Shown here in pieces: positions 26,901 to 34,439 of a stretch of DNA of 64,000 nt (positions are counted from its first letter, which is position 1; each line of letters starts with the position of its first letter). Source of the DNA: Chitinophaga solisilvae (GTDB lineage: Bacteria > Bacteroidota > Bacteroidia > Chitinophagales > Chitinophagaceae); NCBI RefSeq assembly GCF_009928525.1, contig NZ_JAABOK010000006.1:248001-312000 (forward strand). Reading direction: 5' to 3'. Made by a program: the position numbers and the translations under genes. The notes below the pieces were generated by a model. It worked only from the letters and a program-made list of their open reading frames with translations, was not told the origin of the DNA and did no database searches.

Positions 26901-29739
26901 TTTTATTGATAGTTAAAGTGCCCTGCTGGAAATTAAAGGTATAGTTATCAGCTGCCAGGGTACCGGCAGTGATAGCAATGGTATAGTTGCCTGCCTGTGT
27001 ATCCTGATTTACAATTGACAATACAGGTTCTCCGGTAAGAGAGCCGGCGGCATTATCTGTGTATTTAAATCCGGTGGCAGACCAGGTCAGTGCCGGTGGC
27101 ACAGGATCGCCGTATGTCTGGGTTTTATCATCGGCAGTAATGTTCAATACCGCTTTGCTGATATGTACGGTGTAAGATACTTCCGGTGCTGCTTCATAGT
27201 TCACATCTCCGGGCTGACTGGCTTTCAGTACGATGTCGCCGGCTCCCTTAATGGTAAGCGTGTTTCCTGAAACAGCAGCCAGTGCTGCGTATTGTGCATC
27301 CAGTGTATACGTTACCGGTAGCCCGGAGGTAGTGAAGCCTTTCAGCGGGAAAGGCGCTGCTCCATAGGTAACGGTGGTATCCGGATTAACGAATTTAACG
27401 GTCTGTAATTGTTTGATGATATTGTAGTTGCCGGGTTGCAGATTGAAAGAATAATTATCTGCATCCAGCGAGCCTTGCGTCATCGTGATATTGTACTGAC
27501 CGGGAGAACCGGCAGGATCAGGGTTGAATACGGGAGTACCTCTTACCACATCTTTCGTGTCAGAGAATACAAAGCCCGCATATTCCGGTATCCAGGAAGG
27601 GAATGCTTCCCCATAGTGAATCGTTTCCGGTTTTACGGTTACCGTCAGCGGATGTTTGACCACATTGAGCATAAGGGAGGCTGTAAGCGGCAGGAATTTA
27701 TTGGAGCGTATGGCCGTTACCGTTACATTGGTAGTACCCGCTTTAATACCGGTGAATTTACCGCCGGTAGTATCCGCCAGTTTGGTTACCTGCGCATATT
27801 GCAGAGGGCTGGAAGCCGTTACCTGCGGGTCTTTATCAGTATCTCCGTAAGTGATGGTGAACGGATTGCTGCCGAGTGTAATAGTTTGAGGCTGCGCCTG
27901 ATATTCATACGCACCGAGATCTATGATGGTGTTGCTGATACGCAGCTGACCGGTAATATCCCTGGCGCCTGCCTGTACAGCGCCGGGGTTGTTGGTTTGC
28001 GGGTCGCCGGCATTGAAAACAGACTTCGGAATATTGATATCCGGTGCGTAATTGAAGGTGGCTGCGTTGGGGAAGGCAGAGGTAATTACCGTTCCATCGC
28101 TGACGCCGCTGCCGTTAAAGTACCGGTTGTTTACAATGCTGTACCTCAGCATGGCAGATGGAGAATTGGCGCCTCCCTTATAGATCGACTCTGTAATGAG
28201 ACTATTATAGATAATAATTCCACCGGTTACCGAATTGTTGTTATAGTTTATGGATGTTGAGCGGTTACCGGTACTGGTAACATTGATCAACGTATCATTG
28301 TTATCTGAATACTTGACGAAGGAGCTGCTGTTGTTGTAAAATGCACTGTTAAGGATGGTTACGCCTCCGTTGCCGGAAGTGTAACATGCTCCGCCATCCG
28401 TTAAGAATGTTTTGTTATACCGGAAGTGTATATTTCTGAGTTTGAGGGAGAAGCTGGTATTGTTGCCGTTTGTTATCAGGCCGGCTCCTACGCGGGAAAG
28501 CGTGGTACCGCCATCTGCCAGACCGCAGGTGATAACGAAACCATCCAGCACAGTTCTGTTATTCACGCCTATAGCCGTTACTACGTGATAGCTGTTATTA
28601 CCGGTAATGCCTGTCAGGTCAGCAGCTGCTGTATTATCATTATCGTCGATATCACCGGAAAGTATGGTCTGGTTGATATCCAGCTTTCTTAAAGCAGGAT
28701 CATTTTCTCCGTCAAAGCCGCCGAATACTTCTACGTTGGCGGCCAGTGGGAATGACAGCGTTCTGTCGCCGGTAGCAGTAGGTTTATGTGTACCTTTTGC
28801 TACCCATATCTGTTTTATATCGCCGTTGGAAGCTGCTGCTGCCACGAGTGCGTTGCGGAGGTCGGGATAGGCGCTGGTCCAGCTGCTGCCGTCGCCGTTC
28901 ATGCCGGCTTTATTATCTACATATACAATATGATTGGCATCGGGATTTACTACAACCAGATTGGCAGGTGTGGCGCCGGGAAGCTGAAATCCGGCAGGAG
29001 CGGGGCTGATCTGCGTCTGGTCCTGCCGCCATCTGGCAGGGTCCTGTAAATAGGCGCGGAGACTATGTGGTGTACCGGCAATTACGCTGTTATCATATTT
29101 TCCGTTGATGGCGGTAATAACCGGGAAAGCGACATCGGTGGCGCTGGTAGCCGGTTTTACACTGGAGGATGCTGTCAGCTCATCGTCGAGTGAAGCGTCC
29201 CAGTCGGTTCTGTTAACAGCAACACCCGCAATGATTTTCACCTGGTTACTGATTTTGGTATAGGCAATCAGCTGATCGCCGGCCAGCCCTATACTGATAT
29301 ATTGTTTCTGCGGGGCAGAGATGGTATTGTACGTTGGCTGTGTAAGGCTAACCGTGCCTTTGCTGGCACTGGGGGCATATTTACAGAATACGACAATCTG
29401 CGTGCCTGCTTTTATCAGGGTAGCGCCGCTTTTCCATTCTATGATGCCATCAGACTGTGTGCCGTAATTGGGATCATTGGAAATCTGGAAAGTGGCGCCG
29501 CCGGATTTAAGGCCGATGTCTGTGAAGAATACGCTGGTGTTAGGCTGGAGGTCTACCAGCGTTACAAACGAGAATGCGTCATTCTGCGTAGTGCCGTTTG
29601 CGTTATCATCAAAAAGATTAAAGGCGGTAATGGCGAGGTCGCCGGGTTTTAAAACTGTTTGTGCATGCAGGCCAGCGGACAATAGCGTACTGGCTGCTAA
29701 TAGCAATAGTGGGGCAATCCTGCGTAAAAATAATTTCAT
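20938..29739 (-). CDS. Giant MBG-repeat surface protein with T9SS type B sorting domain
   Basis: 2933 residues. Signal peptide 1-26. An N-terminal domain (about 28-255, TVLKPGDLAITAFNLFDDN) is followed by a pectate-lyase-like right-handed helix domain (about 265-610, with IVYVDNKAGMNGDGSSWTSAY typical of choice-of-anchor Q proteins). Many MBG domains then cover about 615-2640, each with a YGD/PAPF strand and an AAxYTF...GTLTI strand. Ig-like domains with FCEGGKVTLTSTP follow. The C-terminus is a gliding-motility-associated type B sorting domain (LTPNGDGINDRWIV ... DRAGRLLF ... WDGTVNGQPLAEGTYYF). It should be exported by the type IX system and displayed as a long adhesive stalk. Last gene of the tail-collar operon. 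Confidence 0.95.
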   Translation of the reverse strand: MKLFLRRIAPLLLLAASTLLSAGLHAQTVLKPGDLAITAFNLFDDNANGTTQNDAFSFVTLVDLQPNTSVFFTDIGLKSGGATFQISNDPNYGTQSDGIIEWKSGATLIKAGTQIVVFCKYAPSASKGTVSLTQPTYNTISAPQKQYISIGLAGDQLIAYTKISNQVKIIAGVAVNRTDWDASLDDELTASSSVKPATSATDVAFPVITAINGKYDNSVIAGTPHSLRAYLQDPARWRQDQTQISPAPAGFQLPGATPANLVVVNPDANHIVYVDNKAGMNGDGSSWTSAYPDLRNALVAAAASNGDIKQIWVAKGTHKPTATGDRTLSFPLAANVEVFGGFDGENDPALRKLDINQTILSGDIDDNDNTAAADLTGITGNNSYHVVTAIGVNNRTVLDGFVITCGLADGGTTLSRVGAGLITNGNNTSFSLKLRNIHFRYNKTFLTDGGACYTSGNGGVTILNSAFYNNSSSFVKYSDNNDTLINVTSTGNRSTSINYNNNSVTGGIIIYNSLITESIYKGGANSPSAMLRYSIVNNRYFNGSGVSDGTVITSAFPNAATFNYAPDINIPKSVFNAGDPQTNNPGAVQAGARDITGQLRISNTIIDLGAYEYQAQPQTITLGSNPFTITYGDTDKDPQVTASSPLQYAQVTKLADTTGGKFTGIKAGTTNVTVTAIRSNKFLPLTASLMLNVVKHPLTVTVKPETIHYGEAFPSWIPEYAGFVFSDTKDVVRGTPVFNPDPAGSPGQYNITMTQGSLDADNYSFNLQPGNYNIIKQLQTVKFVNPDTTVTYGAAPFPLKGFTTSGLPVTYTLDAQYAALAAVSGNTLTIKGAGDIVLKASQPGDVNYEAAPEVSYTVHISKAVLNITADDKTQTYGDPVPPALTWSATGFKYTDNAAGSLTGEPVLSIVNQDTQAGNYTIAITAGTLAADNYTFNFQQGTLTINKRTQAINSPAAFNKTYGDAPFDPGYNSTSGLPVKYTITSGPAAVNPDGNIVITGAGNITFTVSQAGDGNTLPATTVTGSFTAAKAILRIIAEDKSMNPGNAFPAFTYRLDGFVGSDGPGDISSLNVTYSHNAPNNNTPGSYIISITNATYTSGKYLLNYEAGTLIINKKTQYINVPLGGTVRYGTDIGFSASNNSGLPLTYTVTGDGAMNADNTAIITGNVGNITVTVNQAGNSEYLPAQTQVTFTVAPAPLTIVPVNVIRPYNTDNPTFSFQVLGLKRNDQPDVLKTPPVFTTVAVKTSAPGYYPIVYQNGSTSADNYTVSGSQGTLQVVKATHQITGAAGIQAKYGDAPYTLNAVSSEGFPVTYTIKSGAGNGNITGNTFTITHAGTVVITASAAGDANYADAAPVDFTVQIDKAILEVKADDKSKQFNTANPALTWSYSGFVYTDNAVVLTGIPAISTTADLNSPVGTYPIALTQGSLAAADYTFSFKPGILTVGKGNQTISFPAISNHVYGDAPFTISATATSGLTPVLSVTSGNATISNNVVTITGTGNVTITAAQAGDNSYNAAPDVSHTFTVTPAALTITAKDDSRTYTGNAYTGGNGVTYTGLVYGEQPAVLNGPISYTGNAQGAVNAGSYDIIPAGLSSANYAITFVKGTLVIGKATQQITQAVDVTKQYGDAPFTLTAASSKGFPVVYTIKSGAANAGISGSTFTIRHAGDVTVTASAAGDANHEAATPVDFLVHISKAPLEVKADDKSKQFNTANPALTWSYSGFVYSDDATVITGAAAISTTADLNSPVGTYPIALTQGSLAAADYTFSFKPGILTVGKGNQTISFPAISNHVYGDAPFTISATATSGLTPVLSVTSGNATISNNVVTITGTGNVTITAAQSGDNSYNAAPDVSQTFTVTPAALTITAKDDNRTYTGNAYTGGNGVTYTGLVYGEQPAVLNGPLSYTGNAQGAVNAGSYDIIPAGLSSANYAITFVKGTLVIGKATQQITQAVDVTKQYGDAPFTLTAASSKGFPVVYTIKSGAANAGISGSTFTIKHAGDVTVTASAAGDANNEAASPVDFIVHISKAPLEVKADDKSKQFNTANPALTWSYSGFVYSDDATAITGAAVISTTADLNSPVGTYPIALTQGSLAAADYTFSFKPGILTVGKGNQTISFPAISNHVYGGAPFTISATATSGLTPVLSVTSGNATISNNVVTITGTGNVTIIAAQAGDNSYNAAPDVSHTFTVAPAALTITAKDDNRTYTGNAYTGGNGVSYTGLVYGEQPAVLNGPLSYTGNAQGAVNAGSYDIMPAGLSSANYAITFVKGILVIGKATQQITQAVDVSKQYGDAPFTLTAASSKGFPVVYTIKSGAANAGISGSTFTITHAGDVTVTASAAGDANNEAASPVDFIVHISKATLTVKADDKSRLVNTANPLLTWAYSGFVYTDNAAVLTGTPAISTTADINSPVGTYPVTVAQGSLAAADYTFHFQPGTLTVGKGNQTISFPAISNHVYGDAPFTISATATSGLTPVLTVTSGKATVSNNVVTITGTGSITITADQPGNSSYNAAPAVTQTFTVTPAALTVKAKDDSQGYTGNAYTGGNGVTYTGLVYGEQAAVLSGTLAYGGSSQGAVNAGSYIIMPSGLSSANYTITYQQGTLVIGKATQQITYTAVSNKNQGDPDFTISASASSGLPVAIASNNSAVISLTGATAKVGIAGIATITITQPGNSNYNAAPPVTFDIHVSNWPAPVITPESSVTFCEGGKVTLTSTPANAYQWYRNGVAVNGARSRQYDAKESGSYSVTVTFENGYQLSTSSIAVTVTPVPSGSVRANGNTTISKGDALTLIASGGASYKWQPANGLSSTNTAVTICRPAETTTYEVVISNGNGCSVTRSIVIIVKEDYKLEAVNVLTPNGDGINDRWIVKNIDMYPQNEVKIFDRAGRLLFRQKSYSNTWDGTVNGQPLAEGTYYFAIDMGTGAPLFKGFITIIR
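22663..25650 (-). repeat. Three near-identical 996-bp tandem repeats inside the giant adhesin gene
   Basis: Each unit encodes 332 residues and four MBG-type modules, beginning LEVKADDKSKQFNT and ending near VHISKAP/T. Units are offset by exactly 996 bp and differ at only scattered bases. A fourth, more diverged unit lies downstream (to about 21900). Boundaries are approximate because the repeat is continuous. The high identity suggests recent duplication or ongoing gene conversion. Confidence 0.9.
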
Positions 29740-29775
29740 GGCAAGGGTATCTTAATGAGTTAAATCAGGTATTTG

Positions 29776-30924
29776 TCAGGCACACAGATAGGTGTTGATC
29801 CATCCGGAAGAAATGCCGGTACGCTTTTCTTCTGCGATGTATTTCCACACATCATCTGTCTGACTGACACAGGTAACAACAGATAGCTGAAAGTTAGGGT
29901 CTGCCTGTACATACCAGGCAGGTGCAATAATATGATGGGTATTATTATCCATGGAAATCGGGCCCCTGGGGCTGTTAATGGCAATGTCACGAAGCAGTTG
30001 CACTATTTTTCTGCCATTGAACTCATGTGAGGGGGCGTTATGAAACAGGTGTGCCAGCAGCAGGCCGTTTTCCCAGCCATGCATAGACAGCACGCTGCCT
30101 TCGCGTTTCGCGAAGCTGCGGAAATGTTGAAGGAACTGTTTGTTTTCTTCCGTATCCAGCGTACGTGTCCAGGGTACGTAGCCGCCTATACGAAAATGGG
30201 GATTGAGTTCGCCGTATACAGGTGCTAAGGTTTCATCCAGCAGCATAGGGCTGGCGAAGATGTTCTTTCCGGCCGCTTCCGGTAACTGTTGCAGCCGGTG
30301 TAAAAAATGCCAGGCAAGATCACCGTTGAACAACGTCAGCAGGGAAGGAGTATCAGGGTTTGTCTGCAGAAATGCCTGTAGTTGCTGCAGATGAAAGTCC
30401 TTCACTTTATAGTCGCTGACAAAATTAAACATTACTTTTCCTCCATGATCTGCATATGCCTGGGACATAGCATGTACATGAGAATAGCCGCCGTCATAGT
30501 AAGAGGTGCATACGCCTGCAGCGCCATGTGCAGCGGCATGAATACCGGTAAGTCTGCATTGCACCACATTCTGCAACGTATGATAAAGGACAACAGGGTT
30601 AGGCGCTATATCTTCCTGATACTTTGCACCGTTGTTGACGATGATTACCAGTTTGTTTAACGACAGCGCCAACTGTTGTATGGCAGACAGTTCCGGCTGA
30701 TCGCCATAAACAATGAGTATATCTGCCTGTTCCTGGAAAAACATTTTTTCTGCTTCTGCCCTTACCTGTTCCTGGTTAATGCCATAGTTGATATTGGCAG
30801 TAACAAGCGTTACCTCCTTGTCAATACCGGCGTATTGTAATGCCGCCTGCAATCCCTGCAGGAAATCATGCCGTATCAGCGGCAGCATGGTAGAACCGGG
30901 AAGAAGTAGACCTGCTTTCATCAT
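29776..30924 (-). CDS. Periplasmic-binding-protein type I fold protein without signal peptide
   Basis: 382 residues. The start overlaps the stop of the preceding collar gene as ATGA (30921-30924). The sequence has the alternating strand-helix pattern of ABC substrate-binding or receptor ligand-binding proteins: KAGLLLPGSTMLPLIRHDF, FLQGLQAALQYAG, ADILIVYGDQPELSAIQQLA, VCTSYYDGGYSHVHAMSQAYADHGG, and a second lobe with IGGYVPWTRTLDTEENKQF. It lacks any signal peptide or lipobox, so as written it stays in the cytoplasm or leaves by a non-Sec route. No permease or ATPase gene is near. Its role in the operon is unknown; the family call is moderate. Confidence 0.75.
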   Translation of the reverse strand: MMKAGLLLPGSTMLPLIRHDFLQGLQAALQYAGIDKEVTLVTANINYGINQEQVRAEAEKMFFQEQADILIVYGDQPELSAIQQLALSLNKLVIIVNNGAKYQEDIAPNPVVLYHTLQNVVQCRLTGIHAAAHGAAGVCTSYYDGGYSHVHAMSQAYADHGGKVMFNFVSDYKVKDFHLQQLQAFLQTNPDTPSLLTLFNGDLAWHFLHRLQQLPEAAGKNIFASPMLLDETLAPVYGELNPHFRIGGYVPWTRTLDTEENKQFLQHFRSFAKREGSVLSMHGWENGLLLAHLFHNAPSHEFNGRKIVQLLRDIAINSPRGPISMDNNTHHIIAPAWYVQADPNFQLSVVTCVSQTDDVWKYIAEEKRTGISSGWINTYLCA

Positions 30925-31520
30925 ACTGGCTGAGGGTAAACGCCAAAAAGCGAAATAATAAAATTAATGGTGAGATAAGGTTTGAGCAGCGAGTAAGGCT
31001 GATAACCACCGGTGTAATCTACCTGCATCATACTGCCGGCAGTAGGGCCGGCGTTAACAGTCAGCGGCGCCAGTTTCGCAGAGGCGTGCCTGGTTTTGCT
31101 GTACAGCTGTGTGGTGGTATGAATAGCAGGATAATGTGCAGCAGGAGAGGTGCTGTTGCCTGGGTTTTCTCCCAGTGCCTTTATTGCCAGTCCTCCTGTT
31201 ATCCCGTGTGAATGGGTCGGAAGCTGCTGGGGCGTTAACGTATGAGTTTCACTTCCCAGTTTTTGTCCGAGCGTATAGGTTTCTGTAAGTGTGGTAGTTC
31301 CCAGTTGGTACTTAAGCGTCCCTGAGCCTATTGGTATTCTGCCCTGCAGGTCGGGGAGGGCAAAGGTATTTTCTCCGTCGCCGCCATAGGTAGTGCCTAT
31401 AAGATTGAATAGTGACTCATACTCTGCGATGAGGAGCAGTTGCCCCTGGCAGAATGCCCAGTCTTTAGGCGGAAAATTGCCTGCGAACATTTTTATCTGT
31501 CCTATATATGGAGTAGCCAT
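30921..31520 (-). CDS. Phage tail-collar domain protein (microcystin-dependent protein-like), third of three
   Basis: 199 residues. The N-terminal collar domain has IGQIKMFAGNFPPKDWAFCQ, LLLIAEYESLFNLIGTTYGG and DGENTFALPDLQGRIPIGSG. A His-containing loop (LPTHSHGI) and a variable domain ending in YLTINFIISLFGVYP follow. This is the short tail-fibre/MdpB-like architecture found as chromosomal families in many bacteria. There is no signal peptide. It starts 17 bp after the second collar gene and overlaps the binding-protein gene by four bases. Confidence 0.88.
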   Translation of the reverse strand: MATPYIGQIKMFAGNFPPKDWAFCQGQLLLIAEYESLFNLIGTTYGGDGENTFALPDLQGRIPIGSGTLKYQLGTTTLTETYTLGQKLGSETHTLTPQQLPTHSHGITGGLAIKALGENPGNSTSPAAHYPAIHTTTQLYSKTRHASAKLAPLTVNAGPTAGSMMQVDYTGGYQPYSLLKPYLTINFIISLFGVYPQPV

Positions 31521-31537
31521 AATTTTGTTTTAGTGTT

Positions 31538-32089
31538 TTACGGTCGCTCTGGAAATATTCCCTGAAGTGCGATGCAGATGTTGATTCCCAGCATAGGTTG
31601 CTTGTTATTTAAAGCCTGGCTGGCTCCTGCCGGGGTAAGTTGTAAGGTAGACCGGAGCTTACCGGATTCGCCTGTGGGCGCCTCTGCGGCATATTGTTGC
31701 AGTCCGGCTCCCGTACCCAGATATGCATTGATCGGGTTGGTGGTATTGTTTGTATTTCCTGCCGGTATAGCGAGTGGCAATTTTTTAATTTCGTGTGTGT
31801 GACCCGGAATTTCGGTTTGCAACAATGTAATTTCAGCCGCACCTCCTGCCTGGCCTTGCCAGTATTCACTCAGGCCCGGGCCCTGCCCGGCGCCCAGCGG
31901 TGTGGCGTTCTGTAAATTGGGTAATGCAAAAGTACTTTTGCCATCGCCTCCGTACGTGGTGCCCAGTAAGGAGAACAGCGCTGTATTCTGGGAAATAGGC
32001 AATACCTGACCATTACAGAATGCATAGCCTTTGGGGGCAAAGTTAAAACCGTACATGACTATTTCTGCTACGAAAGATTCTGCTGCCAT
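31538..32089 (-). CDS. Phage tail-collar domain protein, second of three
   Basis: 183 residues with the collar signature FAPKGYAFCNGQVLPISQN, ALFSLLGTTYGGDGKSTFALPNLQ, the histidine loop IPGHTHEI and the closing motif MLGINICIALQGIFPERP. The middle variable region differs from the other two copies, as expected if each presents a different ligand-binding tip. No signal peptide. Five bases separate it from the first collar gene, 17 from the third. Confidence 0.9.
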   Translation of the reverse strand: MAAESFVAEIVMYGFNFAPKGYAFCNGQVLPISQNTALFSLLGTTYGGDGKSTFALPNLQNATPLGAGQGPGLSEYWQGQAGGAAEITLLQTEIPGHTHEIKKLPLAIPAGNTNNTTNPINAYLGTGAGLQQYAAEAPTGESGKLRSTLQLTPAGASQALNNKQPMLGINICIALQGIFPERP

Positions 32090-32094
32090 AGGGG

Positions 32095-32640
32095 TTACGT
32101 TTGACTGGGAAATATTCCCCTTAATGAGATAATGAAATTAACTACAAGAGAAGGCATTAAATGCCCGTAGGGGTCACCGGTGGAAACGTAGTTCTCCGTC
32201 GTTGCCGGCATACCCAGGTCTGCTGCACTGATAGTTGCCATGTGTTCATCTGCGGCCGTACCGAAATACGCAGTTGTTCCCGGCGCCAGGTAATGGCCGG
32301 CAGGATCATCACTGTTGCCCGCGGGTGCTACAGGTAATGTTACGGCAGCATTCAGCGTATGCGAGTGTGCAGGGATGTTGTCGGCAGACAATTTATTGAC
32401 GGGGAGGCCGGATGCCTGACCCAGCGTAACCTCGCTGCCAAAGTGAACAGGGCAACGGCCCCGGAAATCAGGTAAGGCAAAAGTAACTACACCATCACCT
32501 CCATAGGTGGTACCCAGTAAAGAGAATAAAGCCTGATTGGAACTAATGGGCAATAATTGCCCGTTGCAGAGGGCATGACCTGTTGGGGCATAAGGAAAAG
32601 CTACCATGGAGATTTCTGCCAGAAAGAATTCATCAGCCAT
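32095..32640 (-). CDS. Phage tail-collar domain protein, first of three
   Basis: 181 residues from the ATG at 32640 (MADEFFLAEISMVAF); the frame continues upstream to 32712 but the extension has no counterpart in the other copies. Collar motifs: YAPTGHALCNGQLLPISSN, ALFSLLGTTYGGDGVVTFALPDFRGR, IPAHSHTLN, and the end LVVNFIISLRGIFPSQT. First gene of a five-gene minus-strand operon (three collar proteins, a binding-fold protein, and the giant adhesin). No holin, lysin, baseplate or portal gene is nearby, so it is not a prophage. Confidence 0.9.
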   Translation of the reverse strand: MADEFFLAEISMVAFPYAPTGHALCNGQLLPISSNQALFSLLGTTYGGDGVVTFALPDFRGRCPVHFGSEVTLGQASGLPVNKLSADNIPAHSHTLNAAVTLPVAPAGNSDDPAGHYLAPGTTAYFGTAADEHMATISAADLGMPATTENYVSTGDPYGHLMPSLVVNFIISLRGIFPSQT

Positions 32641-32747
32641 CGTTGGTAAGGGATATAAAAGTGACGTATATATGAAAAACCGGAACAAAAATATATCTTC
32701 TTTAGGTGACATGCAATTTTTGCACTGCTTAATTTGAAAACTGTTTC

Positions 32748-32755
32748 TATCTTTG
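32748..32755 (+). promoter_or_regulatory. Bacteroidota-type -7 box (TATCTTTG) before the metallophosphoesterase gene
   Basis: TATCTTTG matches TAnnTTTG exactly and lies 22 bp before the ATG at 32778. The matching -33 element is poor. The 137-bp spacer also has to serve the divergent tail-collar operon. Confidence 0.45.
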
Positions 32756-32777
32756 TCGTGATTTTACCCCCTTACCA

Positions 32778-33626
32778 ATGAATATACATCGTCGCTCCTT
32801 TCTTCGTAATGCCTCACTGGCAACCGGTTTGCTGCTGATAGAAAAGCCGTTGCGCGCCGCCGCAGGCCTGGCAGAGAATGCACAAATCATCTCCGGCAGC
32901 AGTAATGCCCTGATTATCAGACATACCAATGATCTGCATGGCATATTACGGTCACGCTTATATGAAAATGGCGCCGGGCTATTGCTGGATGCCGGTGATT
33001 TCCTGGATGATAACCATAGCGTTGCACAGCAACGCGCTACCATTCAGGCAATGAATCAGGCAGGCTATCATGCTGCTACTATCGGCAACCGGGAGCTGAG
33101 CAACGGCCAGGAACAACTGGCTGCCCTGCTGCCAGACATGAAGTTTCCGCTGGTAAACTGCAATTACCGGTTTACCAATGCAACATTAACGCAGCATGTC
33201 CGCCCTTATGTGATTGTGTATGCAGGACCTTATAAAGTGGGGATTACCGGCGCAGGCCCGGAATTAAAAGAGGTAAAAGGCGTTACCTGCCTGCCGGCTG
33301 TTGAAACAGCCAATCAGACAGCCAGACATTTAAAAACAGTTATGGGCTGTGATTTTGTTATCTGCCTCTCTCACCTGGGTTTTGTACAGAAAGGTGATGT
33401 GGCAGACAACAAAACCATGGCCACCGCTTCTTCGCATATCAACTTTGTTATCGGTGGGCATCAGGATACCCTGATACCTTCTACCATGGTGTATCGTAAT
33501 GAATTACACCAGGAAGTGTATTTAAGCCAGGCTGGTAAAGACGGCCGTGCTATGGGGCAACTTACCTTTCATTACAATGATGAAAGACAGGCAATTGGCA
33601 TAGCGCCACACATTATCCTGTCGTAA
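32778..33626 (+). CDS. Metallophosphoesterase-fold protein (UshA N-terminal type), degenerate metal site
   Basis: 282 residues with an N-terminal export signal (MNIHRRSFLRNASLATG, twin-arginine-like). The calcineurin-like fold is shown by RHTNDLHGIL (about residue 52), LLDAGDFLDD, GNRE (about 103), CLSHLGF and VIGGHQDTL (about 226). In active members these read DxH, GD, GNH[DE], H and GHxH; here the third-motif His is Arg and the last His is Asp. No C-terminal nucleotide-binding domain is present. It may have lost catalysis or use altered chemistry. It is divergent from the tail-collar operon and overlaps the SDR gene tail-to-tail by 14 bp. Confidence 0.82.
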   Translation: MNIHRRSFLRNASLATGLLLIEKPLRAAAGLAENAQIISGSSNALIIRHTNDLHGILRSRLYENGAGLLLDAGDFLDDNHSVAQQRATIQAMNQAGYHAATIGNRELSNGQEQLAALLPDMKFPLVNCNYRFTNATLTQHVRPYVIVYAGPYKVGITGAGPELKEVKGVTCLPAVETANQTARHLKTVMGCDFVICLSHLGFVQKGDVADNKTMATASSHINFVIGGHQDTLIPSTMVYRNELHQEVYLSQAGKDGRAMGQLTFHYNDERQAIGIAPHIILS

Positions 33627-34425
33627 GTGTAACTACCGCCGCTTTTTCTTTGGGTACGTAGATATTGGCTGCTATTTTTTCCACAAAGGTTTTGGGGAAG
33701 AATTTTGGCAGCCATGCATTCAGCTTATTGGTGAATCCCGGAATAATTTCCGCCTTTCCTTTGAACAGTCCGTCAACGGCAATTCTGGCCACGCTTTCAG
33801 CGGTCATGTTGAAACGGTCTGCTATCTTCCGTGTGCTGTCACCCATGCGGGCGCGGTTCACGAAATCAGTATCCGTGCTGCCAGGACTTAATGCACTCAC
33901 CGATACCGGCGAATGCCGCAGCTCATGCCGCAGCCCGCGGGTAAATGACAAGGCAAACGCTTTAGTGGCCGCATAGATATTCAGATAGGGCACCGTCTGA
34001 TAAGCAGTAGTACTGGCCAGATTGAGCAGGTACGCTTTCGGAAACTGCCGCAGCACCGGTATGTAGGCATACGATAGCCCTACCTGCGCTTTTATGTTTA
34101 CGTCAATGATGTTGAACTGTTCTTCCAGTGATAGCTCTTCAAATGCGCCATTGAGGCCATATCCGGCGTTATTCACCACTACCGTCAGTTCCTGGTGCCA
34201 GGGCCGGCTCCAGCCTGTAACCCGCTGCAGGGCTTCCGGATGCGAAAGGTCCTGATACAGCGTATGTACGTTCACGTGATAAGCCGCCGCCAGCTGTGTG
34301 GCAGTATCATGCAATGTTTTTTCATCCAGATCTATCAGCAGCAGATGGTAATTTCTTTGTGCCAGCTCCGCCGCAATTGCTTTACCAATGCCTTTGGCAG
34401 CACCGGTGATTAATGCGTAAGACAT
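33613..34425 (-). CDS. SDR-family NAD(P)-dependent oxidoreductase
   Basis: 270 residues. The N-terminal Rossmann motif is ALITGAAKGIGKAIA, followed by VVVNNAGYGLNG, the active-site Ser in LLNLASTTAY, and the catalytic YxxxK as YAATK (in IYAATKAFALSFTRGL). This is the classical SDR set, of the subfamily often annotated as YqjQ/DltE-like. The substrate is unknown. It starts 14 bp after the PhyH gene and probably shares its transcript, so the two may act on the same compound. The 3' end overlaps the metallophosphoesterase gene. Confidence 0.92.
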   Translation of the reverse strand: MSYALITGAAKGIGKAIAAELAQRNYHLLLIDLDEKTLHDTATQLAAAYHVNVHTLYQDLSHPEALQRVTGWSRPWHQELTVVVNNAGYGLNGAFEELSLEEQFNIIDVNIKAQVGLSYAYIPVLRQFPKAYLLNLASTTAYQTVPYLNIYAATKAFALSFTRGLRHELRHSPVSVSALSPGSTDTDFVNRARMGDSTRKIADRFNMTAESVARIAVDGLFKGKAEIIPGFTNKLNAWLPKFFPKTFVEKIAANIYVPKEKAAVVTLTTG

Positions 34426-34439
34426 ACTGTTTTTATTTT

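Noticed and set aside
27409..28260. Open frame of 283 codons on the plus strand opposite the giant adhesin, with several similar ones at 22.4-26 kb
   Set aside because: They are antisense shadows of the repetitive adhesin gene, recur with its 996-bp period, and have no protein-like composition or start context.
30921..32640. Remnant prophage suggested by three tail-collar genes
   Set aside because: No terminase, portal, capsid, baseplate, lysis or integrase genes are near, and the collar genes share an operon with a T9SS adhesin.
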